Origin: Manduca sexta
Taxonomy: Eukaryota > Arthropoda > Insecta > Lepidoptera > Sphingidae
Assembly: GCF_014839805.1 (NCBI RefSeq)
Contig: NC_051120.1
Coordinates: 62,001-126,000 of the forward strand
Reading direction: 5' to 3'
DNA length: 64,000 bases
Both the position numbers and the translations under genes were made by a program. Every line of letters starts with the position of its first letter. Within the stretch, counting starts at the first letter, position 1. Shown one piece after another: positions 47,601 through 57,573 of this stretch. The notes beneath the pieces were generated by a model. It did no database searches, was not told the origin of the DNA, and saw only the letters and a list, made by a program, of their open reading frames with translations.

Positions 47601-48512
47601 GAATCATCAAAATGGCAGGAAAGAGGAAATTAATACTCACCGCCATGCTTGGGACAGCAATCTCTTGCACAGCCCTCAGTGTGTACGCGAAACTCAACTT
47701 AGATGATTCTGTATTCTCATATAACTCGGATACTTTTCCAACTAATACCAGTTATATACCGTTGACACTGTTTTATCTTTTGACTGTGTTTACTGGACTC
47801 AATATACCTTGGGTGCTACTTGGAGAAGTGTTTCCGTTCAGGTGACTATCATTTTTAATATTATTATTTTTACTGGAACTTTAAATAGCATAAGACATTC
47901 ATGTTAATCTATTTAATGAAAATTTACCTGAATAATTCCAAATCCTTTTAAATTATTGTACCATTTGGAAGACTAAATAGAATAAATGTAGATTTTTTAT
48001 ATTAACATTTTAATGCAAAGGTTTGGATGAATGTTTGTTACTCAATTACGGAACGACTGAACGGACTTGGGTGAAATTTGGCATAGAGATAGATTATACT
48101 CTAGAGTAGCACATAGACTACTTTTTTCCCGGGAAAACACATAACGAGACTTCTATCCGAAAAACTAACTCGCGGCTGGAGGCACGAATAAAAGATGGTT
48201 TCCTTGTAAAATAATCATAAACTATTTTTAGGAGTCGCGCGTCAGCTCAAGGATTCGCAGCGGCTTGGAACTACGTCGTAACTTTTTTGGGCTCGAAGAC
48301 TTATATAGATCTTGAAAAGAGCGTAAGATTATGGGGTACCTTCGCTGTATACGCTGGCTTCGGGTTCGTGGGTACCATCTACCTTTACTTCTTCATGCCA
48401 GAAACAGAAGGAAAACATCTTCACGAAATTGAGAACTACTACATGTGGAAAACTCAGAATATTCGCAGACGACCCATTTATAAATTTCTTTAAAAGGTTT
48501 AAGAGGAAATGA
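38553..48512 (+). CDS. Sugar transporter gene 2 (Tret1-like MFS sugar porter), contig 3 copy, eight exons, three frameshifts
   Basis: Exons: 38553-38621, 41872-42007, 43498-43726, 45272-45429, 45962-46180, 46899-47070, 47555-47841 and 48232-48512, with the same intron phases as gene 1. Motifs: 'GPIVDYFGRKKANF', 'YVGEISEPSIRG', 'PETPVWLLSQGR', 'LLGEVFPFRSRASA' and 'FFMPETEGKHLHEIE'. Predicted length without the indels is 515 aa, identical to gene 1. Relative to the contig 4 copy this version has single-base insertions in exon 4 (about 45320), exon 5 (about 46030) and the last exon (about 48442). Each shifts the frame, while substitutions in the exons are almost absent. That pattern suits uncorrected long-read indels better than an old pseudogene. 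The likely role is facilitated plasma-membrane sugar transport with unknown substrate. It starts 600 bp after gene 1. Confidence 0.85.
39105..39420 (-). repeat. SINE-like repeat, inverted copy
   Basis: On the plus strand it shows 'ttggtcctgcgcctgatcta' and 'gtgcacctgtgtattgcgca', followed by 'ggcaaccctaggccaaattc'. This is the inverse of the blocks at 10384 and 31882. It lies in intron 1 of gene 2. Confidence 0.55.
39708..39938 (+). repeat. Full copy of the 'cagtcgacacaatta' repeat, intron 1 of gene 2
   Basis: It runs from 'gcacgacaaactgcatctga' to 'tattctaccaccagcaa', parallel to 35099-35335. It ends just before 39951, where the match to the start of the window begins. Confidence 0.6.
41222..41783 (+). 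repeat. SINE split by a nested hAT MITE (copy 2)
   Basis: Same structure as 1270-1830, differing by a few bases. Confidence 0.65.
41457..41718. mobile_element. hAT-type MITE, 262 bp (copy 2)
   Basis: The same element as 1503-1765, with GTCTAAAC target duplications at 41449-41456 and 41719-41726. One G is missing from the run near the right end relative to copy 1. Confidence 0.8.
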
Positions 48513-48752
48513 TAACCAAAAATTATTTTAAGTGTTTTATAATTGTATATATTTAATTATTTACATACAGATTTTACAATATAAAAGTCATCATGGACAA
48601 GTACTCAGTCTATATATTTTTTCCAAAGTTCATAATGTCATGGTTTTTTTACAACATTTTGAATTTAATATACATATTTAAATATAAAAAATCACACAGG
48701 AACGTAAAGACACATGTATATTTATATAAAAAAATATGCGCATAGACATCAC
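42182..48752. repeat. Segment duplicated at 49253-56260
   Basis: From here to the end of contig 3 the sequence matches the start of contig 4. Long stretches are close to identical, such as exons 3 and 7 and their nearby introns. The copies differ by a retroelement present only at 50005-50745, a Helitron present only at 45532-45858, and a more diverged block at about 45170-47290. Confidence 0.9.
45532..45858 (+). mobile_element. Non-autonomous Helitron, 327 bp, absent from the other locus copy
   Basis: The element begins TCTATATATA and ends ...GTCAACTAG, sitting between A (45531) and T (45859). The other locus copy reads straight through the intact site at 53336/53337 (aattta|tgatct), giving a clean empty site with no target duplication. 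5'-TC, 3'-CTAG and A|T insertion are the defining Helitron features. Short GACA/TGTC pairings near the 3' end could form the usual terminal hairpin. No Rep/helicase coding. It lies in the intron between exons 4 and 5 of gene 2. Confidence 0.8.
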
Positions 48753-49252
48753 NNNNNNNNNNNNNNNNNNNNNNNNNNNNNNNNNNNNNNNNNNNNNNNN
48801 NNNNNNNNNNNNNNNNNNNNNNNNNNNNNNNNNNNNNNNNNNNNNNNNNNNNNNNNNNNNNNNNNNNNNNNNNNNNNNNNNNNNNNNNNNNNNNNNNNNN
48901 NNNNNNNNNNNNNNNNNNNNNNNNNNNNNNNNNNNNNNNNNNNNNNNNNNNNNNNNNNNNNNNNNNNNNNNNNNNNNNNNNNNNNNNNNNNNNNNNNNNN
49001 NNNNNNNNNNNNNNNNNNNNNNNNNNNNNNNNNNNNNNNNNNNNNNNNNNNNNNNNNNNNNNNNNNNNNNNNNNNNNNNNNNNNNNNNNNNNNNNNNNNN
49101 NNNNNNNNNNNNNNNNNNNNNNNNNNNNNNNNNNNNNNNNNNNNNNNNNNNNNNNNNNNNNNNNNNNNNNNNNNNNNNNNNNNNNNNNNNNNNNNNNNNN
49201 NNNNNNNNNNNNNNNNNNNNNNNNNNNNNNNNNNNNNNNNNNNNNNNNNNNN
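48753..49252. other. Assembly gap (500 N) between contigs 3 and 4
   Basis: Nominal 500-N gap. The left flank is 3' of gene 2. The right flank jumps back to the intron after exon 2 of the same gene, so the contigs overlap in content rather than abutting. Confidence 0.95.
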
Positions 49253-50004
49253 TTGTTTATATTATGTTGATAATATTTTGAAAAAGCTTATTTAACAATG
49301 CCAATTTAATCAATACTATACGTTCTATATACATATGTAGTTATCTAGGTAAGTTTCTTTGTCATCTACTAAGTCACAACGGAAAGATGTTAATGTGTCA
49401 GTAGAAACTAGATAAAATTTACCTTGTAATCTCTTATGGCAGATAAAATTTCGCATACAAAGTAGAGAAAGTCATAAGTCATAAAATGTAAATAGATAAA
49501 TAGTCGCAGATTTACAATGATCTCGGATAGCTTTTATCAGAGATAAAATATTGACTGTGAGATAAAAAAAGAATTAAACAAATACACTGGCATGCGTTAG
49601 ATATTTGCCCAAGTACAATCAGCCGAAGCAAATTTTATTAATTGCCAATGGTCCCGTCAAACGTTGGTCTCAGATAGACCGCAGTTTATGTTAGCATCTT
49701 TTAGGTCTCGACAAAAGTGCCATAGGTATATGATCCAAAATTATTATATGCTTCAAGTCGGAATTAACAAAACTCCGACAATTTTTAAAATTATGATCGG
49801 TTAGATGATTTGGAGATTAGCGTATACAAAAAAAATATATATACAAAAATCACCCACATTACTGCCGTTGATTTTTCAAAATTATTCTTTGATTAACCTT
49901 GTTCTGATTATTAGGAACACAAGAATAAAAGAATCAGTAAAGCCGGTCGAGCCATTTTCACGTGATGCGCATTCATACAAGTGGCAACTGATTTTTATTT
50001 AGTA

Positions 50005-50745
50005 CTAGCTTTTGCTCGCGGCTTCGCCCGCGTGAAGGTGTTTTCCAGGATAAAATTCCACTGTTTGATAAAAGTCTTGCTACATATTTTCCCGGTACTT
50101 ATAGGTTCAAACTAATTTTATGCCCAATCTATAATTTCAGTTCAATCAGTCGAAAATCTAAGAACATTTATACAAACTTTCATCCCCTATTTTATCCCCT
50201 TAAGGGTAGAATTTATCAAAATCCTTTCTTAGGGATGCCTACGTCATAGTAGCTTTATGCATGTAAAGTCTTAGCCCGATCCGTCCAATGGTTTGGGCTG
50301 TTCCTTGATATATCACTGTCAGTCACCTTTGAGTTATATATTATATTAACAACTGAAGTTAGCTAAAATTGAGTTTCTCGAAGCCGACCACTATTTATGT
50401 ACTATGTATTTTGAGACTATGCAATTTTGTCGCATTCGCGATTCACTCACTTTTGTTGAGTTTCAGAACGCGATATTAGATCCTCCAACGCGCACGCGAA
50501 TTTGAACTTTATGCAGCGGTAATAAATTACAAATTGACTCTCCATTTTATTTAGAAAACGTTTGTATGGGAAATAGAAAAATGCTGTTTTGAGGATTTTC
50601 CCGGCAATTATTCGAATTTTTCTCACCTTTTAAACCTTCCCTAGACCTCCACGAATAATTCAAGACCAAGATAAGATAAATCCGTTCAGCCGTTCTCGAG
50701 TTTTAGCGAGACTAACGAACAGCAATTGATTTTTATATATATAGA
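50005..50745 (+). mobile_element. Retroelement insertion, 741 bp, absent from the contig 3 copy
   Basis: It starts 'ctagcttttgctcgcggctt' and ends 'ttttatatatatagata'. The contig 3 copy reads directly across the site at 42941/42942. The last 200 bp are nearly identical to 60320-60527, a sign of recent activity of the family. The element has no open reading frame of note. The class (RTE-like or a SINE derived from it) is inferred from the tail. Confidence 0.7.
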
Positions 50746-51304
50746 TAAATTACGGCAACTGGTTTTGTCTATAAACATAAATTGTTTGGAGTATATCGGG
50801 CCATGTTTAGGCCAAATTTACTAACACAGCCAATTGCCGATTGTAATTGCCTGTAAATATTATTTTTTACGATCGCAGGTAGTTAGTATTAGTTACTTCA
50901 AACTTGACATTTATGTCATGGATTTTTATTAATTTGAATTTTATCTGGGGTAGATAATATCAAGATATCAACTGTATATAAAATTGCCACTTTGTCATCA
51001 AATATCCCTAAATAATGATAAACATATACCTATGCTGTAACTGACCACTATTAGATCCAATAGTCTCTGACCAAATTGCATGTGGATTATGTATAAAAGA
51101 ACTGACAAGGTAACAAGGGCTTCTCAATTTCCCTACTCACTCTTAAAAAGCTGATTAAACCAGTTCCATTTTATCAAATGCGTACACACGAAATTTCTTT
51201 TATGATAAGATGTTATTTGCAAATGTCATAACTGTAGTAATTATTCTCTAATTAGACCGTCGCGTCAAGGCAAAGATAATACTTTACACATTTTATCATT
51301 TCAG

Positions 51305-54300
51305 GAAGTATATCGTATTTAACACAACCTTTTGGCGCCCTTCTGTCTGGACCCATTGTGGACTACTTCGGAAGGAAGAAAGCCAATTTTTTGGTGAACA
51401 TTCCTCATCTAGTAGCGTGGGTGCTCATGTATTTCGCATGGGATTTACCCACATTATTCATAGCTAACGCCTTGTTAGGTTTAGGCACTGGTGTTATGGA
51501 AGCACCAATTAATTCTTATGTTGGAGAAATTAGGTGAGTAAGAAAGTATATATTTACTTTATTTTATTTATAGCTTTGAAAAAAAGGAAATGGGGTATGT
51601 AGAATTGGTAAGACATTATAATTAATTGTAAAGTTCGCATGTTTTGTTCATGCGTAAATGATAAAGATATGACGAGTAAAATTTTTATGAATCCTGCACA
51701 AAATTGTTGATACAATACGTATGTAATAAATACTATGTACGTCAATCCCGGGATCATTAATAAATATGTATAAATATTCATGAAATATTGTTATTTTATG
51801 AATAACAATAAGACATAGTAAACAATATTAAGTTGAATGAATTCTCTAGGTATTCATATATGGAAAAATTTAGACCATTTAAAAATTGTTAAACCAGGAA
51901 TATAATAATATTCAGAAGAATGAATACTTACGTATTTGTAATTAAAAATATATTAAAAAGAAGTTAGACGGTAATAGATCTAACAACATTAATCAAATGA
52001 TCCCTTGTTTCGAGAGACAGTGCGATTGATTTTAGTGCCTATATAATACTATCTTTTGCTCCTGGCTTCTTTTTAAGTTACACTATATGTCACTAGCTCT
52101 TATTACCAAAATAGAGAAATTTAATTAGGTACATCTTAGAAACAAAAGCGAAATTACGATGAAATAAAATTTATCCCGATAAAAATTAATTCTTTCTCAA
52201 ATTGATTTATAATTGTGGTTTTTAGCGTCCCTAAATCAATTCATACAACTTGATAGTGTTTACTACGTCTTATTGTTATTCATGAAATAATCTTTTTTAA
52301 TGCAAATTAATAACTCATTAATGGACGTCAACCCGAGATTGTCGTACATAGCATTTGTTACATACGTATTTTATTCATCATTTTGTGCAGGATTTATAAA
52401 AAAAATAACTCGTCATTCCCTTTATCATTTACGTAACAAAACATTCGAACTTCACATTTACTTATAATGTCTTACCATTTCTAAATACCTCATTTCTGAT
52501 TATTTTCGTAATTAAAACCTTATGGTGTATATTTTCTCGGGATGAAAAAGTAGCCTGTGTCCTTTTCAGGATCTTAAACTATCATCATAGCCAATTTTAT
52601 CTAAATCCGTTTAGTACTTTTTGAGTTTATCGCGTTCAAACAGATGGGGGACTTTGTTCTAATACTTGTTGATTAATCTCAGTGGTGCTGTACCGAAAGT
52701 TCTTCGTAATTTCTAATACCACGACACAAGTCCTATTTCTAATATTAGAAGTAGGCCTTCGAGTGTGTAAAATGTATGTAAAAATCAGTATCACGAATAA
52801 CAACAATATCCATCAATTGGCTCGTCATCTATGTTTCCGTTAAAATAACACCAATTTGTGAGAATAGATCTTGCGTAACGATAATAAATTGTATCAATAT
52901 ACACTAATCGGAGCTAAATTATGCCAAATAAACAAGGATTTCGCCAGTTTTTCTACGAATTTGTTTCGACATCCCAATAGGCTTCATCAAGTAAACAATC
53001 CTTGAGACGTCAATAGCTTAAATTATTATACTTGCCGAATTCATTATCTTAAAAATATTATGTGCATTGAATTTCAGTGAACCATCAATACGAGGTGCAT
53101 TGTGTACTGTGACACAATTATTTACTTCAATAGGAGTGCTCTTAATGTACTATCTGGGCACAGTAGTCAGTTGGAGGACGGCATCTCTCATTTGTTTAGC
53201 AGCACCACTTGCTTCGATGCTGTTGATATTATTTGTAAGTATTATAACAATATTGACAGTAAATAGTTCAGTTGACGCAATTACGTCGGTTAGAACTAAT
53301 TTAATATTAAGAAATATACTGGGCATTCTTAATTTATGATCTATAAATTCAACAAGAGGCAAAATTTAATGACAACTTAGTAAATGCAATTTTTTCATTA
53401 TTCTTCATTAAGTAAGAGCTTATAAGGGGTTCCATTAATGTATATTAATTACATTTCAGGTGCCAGAAACTCCAGTATGGCTTTTGTCTCAGGGCAGAGA
53501 GAAGGATGCACTCAAAGCCCTGTGCTACCTTCGTGGGTGGACGACGCCAGAACACGTTCAAAACGAGTACACCCAACTGGTAGTCTACACAAAGAACTTA
53601 AAACGTTGTGTGATTTGCAAGACTGATGATTTGAAAATACTAGATTGTGAACATTTGAAGATTAACAGAATTCAGAGGTAAGCTAAGTAAATATTAACTT
53701 TTTAAGATGATAGATAAATTAGATAGGATAGGAGAGTGTGGAGGATAAGGAGAGGATAAGAATTAGAAAGGTCCATCTAAAAATCTAAGGTTCTCATAAA
53801 TCTGAAACAACCCTATATTTAGCAATGGACACAATGTGTCTTATGATTATAACAATTAAAAAATAGGAGACTATTAATTTACTCTGTCATTTGTTAAACT
53901 TTATATTTGAGACTTTTAGAAAGTTTTCAATTTCTTGGCAATATTAAGTAGAACTAGGTGTGGTAAACCTGACAACATACACAAACTCACATGTCGCAAT
54001 AAATAACGTAACATGAGTTTGAACATCATTGTATAACACTTTAAACAACCTGTCGTTTACGTAAGAGGATAATGTACCAAATGCTAAAGAGAAAGATTTA
54101 CTTATTATAAATTCAGGCCATCAGCTGACTTTTCGTAAGTGCTGCTTTAGATAAGTTACAAGTTTTAAGGAATATTTAAAATCAATTTACTAAAAGTTAA
54201 TTTGCCCAACATAATATAGACGATACTCATTTGAGAATTGAATAAATTAAAAGTGTCAATTTCATCATTTAAATTGTTCAATTACCCCGCTTTTAAATTC

Positions 54301-56015
54301 AGTCACGTTATAAATTATTAGATAGCATTTAATATAATTATCAAAAAATCAATCTTATGATTATCAAATTTAACAACTTAACTCCAAATTTATTTTCCAT
54401 TGCAGGTTCATCCTTAGATTTAGATACGTATTTTTAGCCAAAGAAACACTTAGACCTTTAACGCTAGTGATGTTGTATTTTATGTTCTACGTGATGAGTG
54501 GACTCACTCCGATCCGCCCAAATATGGTGAATGTGTGTAGAGCATTCGGCATGGCAGACGATGGAAAGAATATTGTGGTAAGTGTCTCTGCTAGTATATT
54601 GTTATACAATGTGACTTTGCTGATTAGTATGCTAACTAAATAAATCAATAGACTATATAACATTCCATTTTCTGAATTAAATTTATTAGACAACTAAGTT
54701 ATTTAAAAGCTGTTTCAAAACTTCTGAGTAAATGCTACTCATCACCTAAATGTATAAGCCAACCAATTACAAAAGTCACACACTACACTCCCAAAATAAT
54801 GGGAATTAAAATGAATAAGGCTCTAAGGACTAGTTTCATAAGTTTCAGGCAAATATATCGTATTAACAGCTCATGTAGATAGTACACATTTTATTAAGAT
54901 TTTCTTGAGAGCACAGATTAGTAAGACCTTTGTATTTGGTACTTGGTCTTGTTGTTGTGTTAACTAACAATAAATCTATCAATCCAAAACCGTATTGATA
55001 TCGTTATAAGATAATGATTTAACGAAACTAAAATAAAAATATTCTTTTGCTTTTCAGTTGACAGTTGGTATAATAACATTCATAACCAGCATTGTTGTGA
55101 TCGGAATCATCAAAATGGCAGGAAAGAGGAAATTAATACTCACCGCCATGCTTGGGACAGCAATCTCTTGCACAGCCCTCAGTGTGTACGCGAAACTCAA
55201 CTTAGATGATTCTGTATTCTCATATAACTCGGATACTTTTCCAACTAATACCAGTTATATACCGTTGACACTGTTTTATCTTTTGACTGTGTTTACTGGA
55301 CTCAATATACCTTGGGTGCTACTTGGAGAAGTGTTTCCGTTCAGGTGACTATCATTTTAATATTATTATTTTTACTGGAACTTTAAATAGCATAAGACAT
55401 TCATGTTAATCTATTTAATGAAAATTTACCTGAATAATTCCAAATCCTTTAAATTATTGTACCATTTGGAAGACTAAATAGAATAAATGTAGATTTTTTT
55501 TTATATTAACATTTTAATGCAAAGGTTTGGATGAATGTTTGTTACTCAATTACGGAACGACTGAACGGACTTGGGTGAAATTTGGCATAGAGATAGATTA
55601 TACTCTAGAGTAGCACATAGACTACTTTTTTCCCGGGAAAACACATAACGAGACTTCTATCCGAAAAACTAAATCGCGGCTGGAGGCACGAATAAAAGAT
55701 GGTTTCCTTGTAAAATAATCATAAACTATTTTTAGGAGTCGCGCGTCAGCTCAAGGATTCGCAGCGGCTTGGAACTACGTCGTAACTTTTTTGGGCTCGA
55801 AGACTTATATAGATCTTGAAAAGAGCGTAAGATTATGGGGTACCTTCGCTGTATACGCTGGCTTCGGGTTCGTGGGTACCATCTACCTTTACTTCTTCAT
55901 GCCAGAAACAGAAGGAAAACATCTTCACGAAATTGAGAACTACTACAGTGGAAAACTCAGAATATTCGCAGACGACCCATTTATAAATTTCTTTAAAAGG
56001 TTTAAGAGGAAATGA
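51305..56015 (+). CDS. Sugar transporter gene 2, contig 4 copy, exons 3-8, intact frame
   Basis: Exons: 51305-51533, 53078-53234, 53460-53677, 54406-54577, 55058-55344 and 55736-56015 (TGA). All GT-AG sites and phases hold, and the frame is open throughout. Exons 1 and 2 are missing because contig 4 starts in the intron after exon 2; the end of contig 1 carries the start of exon 2 of what is probably this same copy. The protein shows 'GPIVDYFGRKKANF', 'YVGEISEPSIRG', 'PETPVWLLSQGR', 'LLGEVFPFRSRASA' and 'FFMPETEGKHLHEIE'. The C-terminus is basic ('FFKRFKRK'). Use this copy, not the one on contig 3, as the model for exons 3-8. Whether it is an allele or a separate paralogue cannot be settled from the window, but allele is favoured. 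Confidence 0.85.
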
Positions 56016-56649
56016 TAACCAAAAATTATTTTAAGTGTTTTATAATTGTATATATTTAATTATTTACATACAGATTTTACAATATAAAAGTCATCATGGA
56101 CAAGTACTCAGTCTATATTTTTTTTCCAAAGTTCATAATGTCATGGTTTTTTTACAACATTTTGAATTTAATATACATATTTAAATATAAAAAATCACAC
56201 AGGAACGTAAAGACACATGTATATTTATATAAAAAATTATGCACATAGACATCGCGGGCGCATAAACTAGCCCTAAGAATTCATATGCCTCGCCTTAGTT
56301 ATCAAAATTAAGGCACTAATCCGTAAATTCATCTTTCATGCACCTATAAATGCATCAGCAACATTCAATTTAGAACCGAGTAACAAAAAAAACAAAACAG
56401 GACAAAATATTGTTCTGTTTTGTTTGTTTTCAACACATCACTCGGACGTATAAAAAAGGTATTTAACTTTTTGATATTATTTGTAAAATTTAATGCTCAG
56501 ATAAGCAATCCTCTAGCTTGATAAACGCCACAACTGTATGTTAACTGTAGCAACACAACCTTGATATTTGAATAACAAAACATTTGGCACTGGGCTGCAT
56601 TCGTAACCTATGACATTAAACGTTAACTGTCATAATATCCAGGGGCCGT

Positions 56650-56990
56650 AGCCATAATGTTTTTCTAGTCACAAACGCTAACTTAGAACCGTATTAATAT
56701 GCAACTTAGTACCTCTTAAGTGCATCAGCTGAGACGCTGTCATACGCAAGTCGGAATCTTAAGAAAGCCGCTATAAATAATATATATGTTAATGACCTCA
56801 AATGACACTAAGTCACAATGTAACGGATTTTGACAGCTGACTTTTGCAGTAGCGTCATCTCAGATAAGAACAAGCTCTTAAATGACATCTTAAGCTTGGT
56901 TTATTAAATAGTTCAATACATTAAATGTATCCTTGACATTTTACTTAGAGGTCAGATTGATTTATTAATACGACTCTTAATTTATTAAAA
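56650..56990. mobile_element. MITE-like repeat, copy 2
   Basis: Its ends 'gaaccgtattaatatgc' and (minus strand) 'aagagtcgtattaataaa' are imperfect inverted repeats. The interior shares 'caagctcttaaatgacatct' and 'tggtttattaaatagttcaa' with 23606-23925. Confidence 0.5.
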
Positions 56991-57029
56991 TAACATAACC
57001 CAACTATGGATTTATTTTTAGGTTATGTC

Positions 57030-57200
57030 ATATTTATACCTTTTACCTGTCCTTTTAGCGGTAACGATTGTATTGATTATTCGAACAACTTCCTTCGAAC
57101 CGGAACGCAACAATATTCACATATTACAGGGTAGCAGCAAACATAGACAATGCAGTGGTACTTGTCCAAATAGACTTGCACATAGTACCTCTATATTGAC
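57030..57200 (+). repeat. Diverged copy of the 26225-type repeat
   Basis: It carries remnants of the right half of that repeat, including a 'cagtggtacttgtccaaata' block parallel to 'cggtggtacttacaggcgga'. The short frame at 57025 reads through it. Confidence 0.35.
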
Positions 57201-57291
57201 TCTTTAAAACGTGGAATAATAGTATTATAAACCGATATCATTTTCCAGCCTTTTACTACATTAATGTTATTGACAATGAATTACCAAAGAT

Positions 57292-57573
57292 CTATATTGT
57301 AGGATCCATTATTCTTGCCATAAACAGCGGAATAGATGATCTATTATCCCATAATATAGCCAGGAAAGGCTTGTTAGCTCTGAAATATAATGAAGGCTCA
57401 TCATAAGATAATGCTACAGCTGCGAAAGATGTAGCGGCGGCCGCCGAGCCTCCTCTCTCATCGATTGTTAGAACAGCTGAGTGCAAAGCTGATGAAACTT
57501 GAGGAGACAGCGAGCCATGTGATCCAAGATTATAAAGTTCCGCTTGTTGGGTAAAAATGCTGGATACACCCAT
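57292..57573 (-). CDS. Last serpin exon: reactive centre loop and C-terminus
   Basis: It starts after a tttattccag acceptor with 'MGVSSIFTQQAELYNLG'. The hinge and loop read DERGGSAAAATSFAAVALS. Counting 16 residues from the hinge Glu (P17) puts P1 at Leu and P1' at Ser. The distance from there to the conserved K-P-F is about three residues longer than in alpha-1-antitrypsin, so the scissile bond could lie slightly further on. It ends 'FMARIMDPTI' and stop. Confidence 0.8.
   Translation of the reverse strand: MGVSSIFTQQAELYNLGSHGSLSPQVSSALHSAVLTIDERGGSAAAATSFAAVALSYDEPSLYFRANKPFLAILWDNRSSIPLFMARIMDPTI

Larger units (their letters stand above)
56016..57291. other. Convergent intergenic spacer between transporter gene 2 and the serpin
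   Basis: Both genes end toward this 1.3-kb spacer. It holds a MITE-like repeat (56650-56990) and a diverged copy of the 26225-type repeat (57030-57200). No gene is seen. 'AATATAAAA' near 56080 may serve as a weak poly(A) signal for gene 2; no canonical AATAAA was found for the serpin. Confidence 0.55.

Noticed and set aside
49253..56015. A third, independent transporter gene
   Set aside because: Exons and most introns are nearly identical to the contig 3 copy, and the breakpoints coincide with assembly gaps. An alternative haplotype explains this better than a third paralogue.
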